Positions 59,241 through 64,000 of a stretch of DNA of 64,000 nucleotides are shown here, piece after piece (within the stretch, counting starts at the first letter, position 1; the number at the start of each line of letters is the position of its first letter). The notes below the pieces were generated by a model. The model saw nothing but the letters and a program-made list of their open reading frames with translations, was not told the DNA's origin and ran no database searches. This DNA comes from Stenotrophomonas maltophilia (lineage in GTDB: Bacteria > Pseudomonadota > Gammaproteobacteria > Xanthomonadales > Xanthomonadaceae). The position numbers were made by a program, and so were the translations under genes. The stretch spans positions 1,315,001-1,379,000 of the forward strand of contig NZ_CP154630.1 of assembly GCF_039555535.1 (NCBI RefSeq), given 5' to 3'.

Positions 59241-60338
59241 TCAGCCGCCGCGCAGGTTGCCCAGGCGTGGGGTGCTGCGGCCCAGCGGCATCTTCAGCTT
59301 GCCGATCGACAGGATGCGGCTTTCCGCAATGCGGTCGGCTGCGCGCTGCGGCGCGATGTTCTCGCGCTGCGACAGTTCGAAGATGCGGGTGAGGTTGTGG
59401 TAGATGCTGCGGATCAGGCGCATCGCACGTTCGCGGTTGTAGCCGTCGATTTCCAGCGACACGTTCATCACGCCGCCTGCGTTGACCGCGTAGTCCGGCG
59501 CGTAGAGGATGCCGCGCGCATGCAGTTCGTCGCCGATCTCCAGGCTCGACAGCTGGTTGTTGGCGGTGCCGCAGATGATCTTCGCCTTGATCCGCGGCAG
59601 GGTATCGGCGTTGATGGCGCCTTCCAGCGCGCACGGTGCGAACACGTCGGCGTTCACTTCGTGGATCTCGTCCGGCTTGACCGCCTCGGCACCGAAATCG
59701 CTGACTGCACGATCAACCAGCGCACTGTCCAGGTCGGTGACATACAGCTTGGCGCCGCGGTCACGCAGCAGTTTCACCAGTTCCATGCCGATGTGGCCCA
59801 GGCCCTGCACCGCGATGCTGGTCTTGCCCACTTCCTCATGGCCGAACTTGAAGCGCATCGACGCCATCAGTGCCTGCAGCGCACCGTAGGCCGTGAACGG
59901 CGCCGGATCGCCGGAGCCACCATGGACCTGGTGCACGCCGGTCACGAACTGGCTCTCCAGGTAGATGTTCTCCATGTCGTTGACGTCGGTGCCAACGTCC
60001 TCGGCGGTGATGTAGCGGCCGCTCAGCGAATCGACGTAGCGGCCGAAGGCGCGGAACAGCACTTCGGTTTTGTCCGTCTTCGGGTCGCCGATGATCACCG
60101 CCTTGCCGCCGCCCACGTTGAGGCCGGCCAGGGCATTCTTGTAGGTCATCGTCCGGCTCAGCCGCAGCACATCGGCCAGCGCCTCGTCGGTGCTGGCGTA
60201 AGGGCGCATGCGCACGCCGCCCAGGGCCGGGCCCAGAGTGGTGTTGTGGATGGCGATGATCGCCTTCAGGCCGGCATCGTGGTTGTGGCAGAACACCACT
60301 TGTTCGTGGCCGGTGGTGGCGAGGGTTTCGAATAGCAT
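59241..60338 (-). CDS. Glu/Leu/Phe/Val dehydrogenase (leucine dehydrogenase-like)
   Basis: The 365-residue enzyme has the catalytic Lys79 in LNVGGGKAVI, substrate-binding Lys67 in MTYKNALAG, and a Rossmann NAD-binding domain with VQGLGHIGMELVKLL around residue 180. The N-terminal GPALGGVRMRPY block is typical of leucine dehydrogenases. It deaminates branched-chain amino acids reversibly with NAD. I start at MLFETLATTG (60338), preceded by GGAG at good spacing. Confidence 0.93.
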   Translation of the reverse strand: MLFETLATTGHEQVVFCHNHDAGLKAIIAIHNTTLGPALGGVRMRPYASTDEALADVLRLSRTMTYKNALAGLNVGGGKAVIIGDPKTDKTEVLFRAFGRYVDSLSGRYITAEDVGTDVNDMENIYLESQFVTGVHQVHGGSGDPAPFTAYGALQALMASMRFKFGHEEVGKTSIAVQGLGHIGMELVKLLRDRGAKLYVTDLDSALVDRAVSDFGAEAVKPDEIHEVNADVFAPCALEGAINADTLPRIKAKIICGTANNQLSSLEIGDELHARGILYAPDYAVNAGGVMNVSLEIDGYNRERAMRLIRSIYHNLTRIFELSQRENIAPQRAADRIAESRILSIGKLKMPLGRSTPRLGNLRGG

Positions 60339-60558
60339 GGCGTCTCCGATGGCGCGAACGGCGGGGAACTGCAACGAACGGCCAGTGAACGGTAGGGTCC
60401 CAAAACAAAAAAAGCGACGTCGTCAGTGCAGGGGGACGGGTCGCGCGGCGCCATTCTAGTCCATTCCCCCGGCCGCTGCCGTCGACTTCGGCGGCCTTCC
60501 GGTTAAAGAAGATGAAAGTGCGGCCGATGCTGCGACGACGGCGGGTGGCCGGATTCGC

Positions 60559-61692
60559 GTGAAGAGGCAGGCGGTCAGTGACGGCAAGGGCACCACAACG
60601 ACAGGGCGGGCGGCGATGACGCCGGCCTGGTGGCGATCGCTGCGCGCCTGGCTGGCGCGGTCGACCGGGGCGGCTCCGCTGCGCCTGGCGGCCGTATCGC
60701 GACAGGCCGTCGCTGCTGCCGCAGCCAGCCTGCAGGGCGAGGCCCTGCAGGCCGGTGAGATCGCCGCGCACCTGCAGCGCGGCCTGCACGCACTGGCCCT
60801 GTACCCACGGCTGGCCGGCGAGCCTGCCCCCGTCCAGGATCCGGCACTGGGCGAAGCGGTGGCGCGCGCGCTGCAGGACCGCGACTGGGCGACCCGGCAG
60901 TTGCCCCGGCGCCCGCAGCTGCTGCCGCAGCTGATCCAGACCGTCAACGACGATGCGGCTTCGGCGCGGGTGATGGCAGCCATCATCGGCCAGGACCCGG
61001 TGCTGACCGGCAACCTGCTGCGCATCGCCAACAGCCCGGCCTACAAGGTGCATGAGCGGCCGGTGGAAAGCCTGCAGCGGGCGGTGACCCTGGTCGGTAC
61101 CGAAGGCGTGCGCCAGATCATCAGCGCGGTGCTGGTGCAGCCGGTGATGCAGGTGCAGTGCGACGTGTTCCCGCAGTTCAGCACGATCGTCTGGGAACAC
61201 GCATTGCTGGCGTCGCGTGCAGCGGCCGATCACGCGCGCACGGTCACTTTCGGTGACGCCTTCGCCGCGCAGTGGCTGGGGCTGGTGCAGGGGCTGGGCT
61301 CTGCGCTGGTGATGCGCCAGCTGCTGCAGGAAGCGCAGGCGCGCGGTGAAACCGTAGAGCCGGCGCTGGCCCTGCAGCTGCTGCAGCAGTGGTCGTTGCC
61401 GCTGGCACAACGCGTGGCTGCAGCCTGGGAGCTGCCCGAGCCGGTGCACCAGGCACTGGCGCCGGAGGCCGATGGCCCACTGGCCGACAGCCTGCGTCTG
61501 GCCAGCGCCGCAGCGGCGGCCAGCCTGCTGTGCCGGCATGGACATGCCAGCCAGAGCCGCATGCTGGCCCTGCTCGAACAACTGCCGTCGGCGCCGCCGC
61601 ATGCGCTGCGCTGGATCTGGCGGCGCCTGCACGGTCGCAGCGTGGAAACGCTGGACGAAGCCGGACAGGATCAGGGCGGTCCGGCACCGTGA
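60559..61692 (+). CDS. HDOD domain protein
   Basis: The 377-residue protein has an HDOD domain at about 115-290 (QLPRRPQLLPQLIQTVNDDAASARVMAAIIGQDPVLTGNLLRIANS, then GTEGVRQIISAVLVQP and FSTIVWEHALLASR), with degenerate HD metal residues, so it is probably not a phosphohydrolase. Such proteins act in signalling, often linked to c-di-GMP or motility. The start could be GTG 60559 or ATG 60616; neither has a strong ribosome binding site. It is divergent from the leucine dehydrogenase-like gene. Confidence 0.87.
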   Translation: MKRQAVSDGKGTTTTGRAAMTPAWWRSLRAWLARSTGAAPLRLAAVSRQAVAAAAASLQGEALQAGEIAAHLQRGLHALALYPRLAGEPAPVQDPALGEAVARALQDRDWATRQLPRRPQLLPQLIQTVNDDAASARVMAAIIGQDPVLTGNLLRIANSPAYKVHERPVESLQRAVTLVGTEGVRQIISAVLVQPVMQVQCDVFPQFSTIVWEHALLASRAAADHARTVTFGDAFAAQWLGLVQGLGSALVMRQLLQEAQARGETVEPALALQLLQQWSLPLAQRVAAAWELPEPVHQALAPEADGPLADSLRLASAAAAASLLCRHGHASQSRMLALLEQLPSAPPHALRWIWRRLHGRSVETLDEAGQDQGGPAP

Positions 61693-61695
61693 GGG

Positions 61696-63261
61696 TTACA
61701 GCTGCGATTCCACCGGCAGCCAGCTGATCACCCGTGCGGTCCAGCGCTTGCCGAGGCTGGCACCGGGCTCGGTCTCCACCCAGTGCGGGGGCGGCTGCCG
61801 TTCCAGCCAGCGCAGCGCGTCGTTCTGTCCCAGGGCAAGCCACCAGCTGTACTCGGGGCTGGCCAGGCGCAGGTACTCGTCGCGCAGCTGCGCGCCCAGC
61901 ACCGGGTCATCGAACAGCACGCCCATTTCGGTGTTCAGATAGGCCGAGCGCGGATCGAGATTGAACGAGCCGACGAAGCCACGGCGGTTGTCGACCACGA
62001 ACGCCTTGGTGTGCAGGCTGGCGCCACTGCTGCCGAACAGGCTGGTATCGGGCCGGCCATGCGCCTTCAGTTCGTACAGCTTCACGCCGGCCTGCAGTAG
62101 CGGCACGCGGTAGCCCATGTAGCCGCCGTGCACGGCAGCCACGTCGTTGGCAGCCAGCGAATTGGTGACCACGCCAACCTGCGCGCCCCGTGCGGCCAGC
62201 GTCGAAAGCGCCTCGACGCCATCGTGGCCGGGCACGAAATAGGGTGAGATCAACAGTGCACTGCGGCGGGTGCTGCGCAGTTCCTCGCTGAGCGTGCTGA
62301 CCAGCCAGCCGCGGCGATCATCGTCGCGGTGCTTCATCGGTGGATCGGATGCGATCTGCACGTCCGCGCTCCAGTGCAACGGTTCCGGACTGGGCCGTTG
62401 CCGCTGGCGTGATTCGGCCACGCGCTGCAGGTACGGCTGCGCCTTGGCATGCATCGCATCCAGGTCCGACTGCCGCACCAGCTGCCGCAGCTGTGCATCG
62501 GTGTAGGACGCCAGCGCGGAAATCGGGATGGCCGCGCCGCTGTTCCAGTAGTCGTCGAAGATCCGGTTGGCCTGCTGCACGGCCGGCCCGGCCACGACCA
62601 GGTCCAGATCCTGGAAGTTCACGTCGTCGCGCGCGCTGAAGTACTCCTCGCCGATGTTGCGGCCACCGACGATCGCAATGCGGCCATCGGCGATCCAGCT
62701 CTTGTTGTGCATGCGGTGGTTCACGCTGAAGGCGCGTTGCACCAGCTCCAGGGTGCGCGCGATGCCGCTGCGGTTGCGGAACGGGTTGTACAGACGCAGC
62801 TCGATGTTCGGATGCGCATCGAGCGCCATCATCAAGGCGTCCTTGTCCTTGGCGTTCATGTCGTCGAGCAGGATGCGCACGCGCACGCCGCGCTCTGCGG
62901 CGTCGTACAGCGCCTTGGCCATCAGGTGGCCGACCAGGTCGTCGTGCCAGATGTAGTACTGCAGGTCCAGGCTGCGGCCAGCCTGTGCGGTGATCATCGC
63001 GCGTGCGGCGAAGGCATCCATGCCATCACTGAGGAAAGCCACGCCGGACTGGCCGGGATGGGCCTCCTGCAATGGCACGATCTGCTGGTCGATGCGGGTC
63101 TGCGCCGGCTGCAGTGGCAGCACCAGCGAGGGTGTGCCCCGTGCCTGCGGGGTGAGATGGTCGGCCAGCAGCAGGCCGGACAGGACCAGCAGCAACAGCG
63201 CGGCGAGAATGATTGCAGCGATGCGCAGCAGGCGTCGCCAGAAGGGCTTGGACAGGCTCAT
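61696..63261 (-). CDS. Phospholipase D/cardiolipin synthase-like protein
   Basis: The 521-residue protein has one N-terminal membrane segment (about 13-35) and two HKD motifs: HNKSWIADGRIAIVGGRNIGEEY (about residues 188-210) and HTKAFVVDNRRGFVGSFNLDPRS (about 400-422). The pair of catalytic sites matches the ClsC-type cardiolipin synthases, which use phosphatidylethanolamine or phosphatidylglycerol; other phospholipase D functions are possible. I start at MSLSKPFWRR (63261); the upstream frame crosses a repeat. Confidence 0.9.
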   Translation of the reverse strand: MSLSKPFWRRLLRIAAIILAALLLLVLSGLLLADHLTPQARGTPSLVLPLQPAQTRIDQQIVPLQEAHPGQSGVAFLSDGMDAFAARAMITAQAGRSLDLQYYIWHDDLVGHLMAKALYDAAERGVRVRILLDDMNAKDKDALMMALDAHPNIELRLYNPFRNRSGIARTLELVQRAFSVNHRMHNKSWIADGRIAIVGGRNIGEEYFSARDDVNFQDLDLVVAGPAVQQANRIFDDYWNSGAAIPISALASYTDAQLRQLVRQSDLDAMHAKAQPYLQRVAESRQRQRPSPEPLHWSADVQIASDPPMKHRDDDRRGWLVSTLSEELRSTRRSALLISPYFVPGHDGVEALSTLAARGAQVGVVTNSLAANDVAAVHGGYMGYRVPLLQAGVKLYELKAHGRPDTSLFGSSGASLHTKAFVVDNRRGFVGSFNLDPRSAYLNTEMGVLFDDPVLGAQLRDEYLRLASPEYSWWLALGQNDALRWLERQPPPHWVETEPGASLGKRWTARVISWLPVESQL

Positions 63262-63270
63262 GCCCCGATG

Positions 63271-63292
63271 GTAGATCCACGTCATGCGTGGA
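63271..63292. repeat. SMAG palindrome
   Basis: GTAG is followed by ATCCACGTCATGCGTGGA, the same stem class as those at 2389 and 37771. It lies just upstream of the phospholipase D gene start. Confidence 0.72.
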
Positions 63293-63314
63293 AGAAGATC
63301 TGCAGGATCAATCC

Positions 63315-63407
63315 GGGTCAGAGCCCTTGCCTGCGGCAAGGGATCCGACCCCGGCGGGCGTCACGGATGGGGGCGGACCCCTTTCCACGGGAAAGGGCTC
63401 TGACCCC
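63315..63407. repeat. Two GGGTC-type hairpins in tandem (R4)
   Basis: The first hairpin (63315-63351) has arms GGGTCAGAGCCCTTGCC and GGCAAGGGATCCGACCC. The second (63370-63407) has CCCTTTCC/GGAAAGGG within GGGGCGGAC and CTCTGACCCC. Both share the GGGTC and GACCC ends of R1-R3. The pair lies between the phospholipase D start and the pseudouridine synthase stop, on the same strand. Confidence 0.75.
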
Positions 63408-63413
63408 GGAGCC

Positions 63414-64000
63414 TCAGAAGCGCTCGTCGCTGCCCAGGTAGCGCCACTGGCCCGGCGGCAGCGGCCCCAGCGCCACGCGGCCAATGCGCAGCCGACGCAC
63501 CCCGGTTACCTGCAGCCCGGCGGTTGTCACCGCCGCACGCAGGCCCTTGGCGGTGAGCCCCTTGCCGGCGAACCGCAGCCGCTGTTCGCTCTGCCAGCTG
63601 ACCTTGCCGCCGCCGGCCTCCTGCTGCAAACGCGCCATCAGCCATGGCCCACGCTCCGGGCCGCCCTCGGCCACTTCGATCAGGTATTCCTGCTCAGTGC
63701 GGCCCAGATTGCGCTGCAGATGCGCCAGCGTGGCCGGATCCTGGCTGACCACGACCAGGCCGCTATCAGCCGCAGGCAGTGATGCGGCCAGCTGCAGGCC
63801 GTGGAAATGCCGCTGCAGTGGACGGATATCGCTGGCGTCGAGTTCGCTGCGGCTGTCACTGCTGACCAGCGTGCACAGGGTTTCGGCGGCGACACCGGCC
63901 GGCTTGTTCAACAGCATGCTTACCCGTTCGGCCTTTTCATCGCTGGCCTGCTCCGCCACTACGATCACCGCGCTGTCATCGACCGGGCGCTGCGGTTGTT
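63414..64000 (-). CDS. rRNA pseudouridine synthase, C-terminal part (truncated by window)
   Basis: The frame is open through the right end of the window, so the gene starts beyond it; 195 residues are seen. They match the RsuA/RluB/RluE/RluF family: MLLNKPAGVAAE near the visible start, RPLQRHFHGLQLAASLPAADSGLVVVS (the catalytic Asp follows the AADSGL block) and the C-terminal GLTAKGLRAAVTTAGLQVTGVRRLRIGRVALGPLPPGQWRYL. Which rRNA position it modifies cannot be read from this part. An ATG at 63968 is internal. Confidence 0.9.
   Translation of the reverse strand, partial: QPQRPVDDSAVIVVAEQASDEKAERVSMLLNKPAGVAAETLCTLVSSDSRSELDASDIRPLQRHFHGLQLAASLPAADSGLVVVSQDPATLAHLQRNLGRTEQEYLIEVAEGGPERGPWLMARLQQEAGGGKVSWQSEQRLRFAGKGLTAKGLRAAVTTAGLQVTGVRRLRIGRVALGPLPPGQWRYLGSDERF

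Overview
The window is chromosomal DNA of a high-GC gammaproteobacterium, most likely the Stenotrophomonas maltophilia complex (Xanthomonadaceae). This rests on the protein sequences, on gene order such as rpoE-rseA-mucD-lepA-lepB-rnc-era-recO, and on many short extragenic palindromes starting GTAG, the SMAG/REP type described from S. maltophilia. I recognise 62 protein-coding genes, two of them cut by the window ends. I see no rRNA, tRNA, CRISPR array, prophage or insertion-sequence transposase. Most of the window is core genome.

Layout. 0-9.2 kb: end of an S9 peptidase, a DUF819 membrane protein, an HExxH protein beside minCDE, a NarL-type two-component pair, an SRPBCC/GyrI-like protein and a DUF423 protein. 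9.8-16.1 kb: a lipid A modification block (EptA-type phosphoethanolamine transferase, PAP2 phosphatase, ArnT-like glycosyltransferase) divergent from a PmrAB-like two-component system. 16.2-28.6 kb: a VOC protein, a second DUF819 gene, an unknown exported protein, ybdD-cstA, two pirins, aquaporin Z and a FadJ-type beta-oxidation protein. 28.7-37.5 kb: the sigma-E operon with a clear autoregulatory promoter, then lepA, lepB, a DUF4845 protein, rnc, era and recO. 38.0-46.2 kb: a REC-HPt phosphorelay protein, rlmD, a CYTH protein, a FrnE-like oxidoreductase, nagZ, a phosphoribosyltransferase, methylthioinosine phosphorylase, a cold-shock protein and a flavin monooxygenase. 46.2-53.6 kb: the four-gene ligase-associated DNA repair operon, divergent from an AidB-like gene. 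53.9-64.0 kb: two Ala-rich lipoproteins, a thiolase, an S8 autotransporter, a leucine-type dehydrogenase, an HDOD protein, a phospholipase D and the start-side truncated end of a pseudouridine synthase gene.

How genes work together. The EptA/PAP2/ArnT block and its adjacent sensor-regulator pair look like a self-contained system for masking lipid A charge (cationic peptide resistance). Sigma-E, its anti-sigma factor and MucD form an envelope stress unit. The exonuclease, ligase, helicase and phosphoesterase, with AidB opposite, form a DNA repair island.

The most unusual content is intergenic. At five loci (9.6, 19.3-20.0, 26.0-26.5, 37.5-38.0 and 53.7 kb) I found eight copies of a modular element: usually a 19-nt hairpin directly after a stop codon, a low-complexity linker, then a long hairpin with outer arms of about 25 nt enclosing a conserved core of about 54 nt with its own inner hairpin. 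Arms and inner stem differ between copies but keep pairing, so structure rather than sequence is conserved. Three loci carry the element as inverted pairs, and one copy has extra hairpins inserted in its core. I know of no published name for it. Function is unknown.
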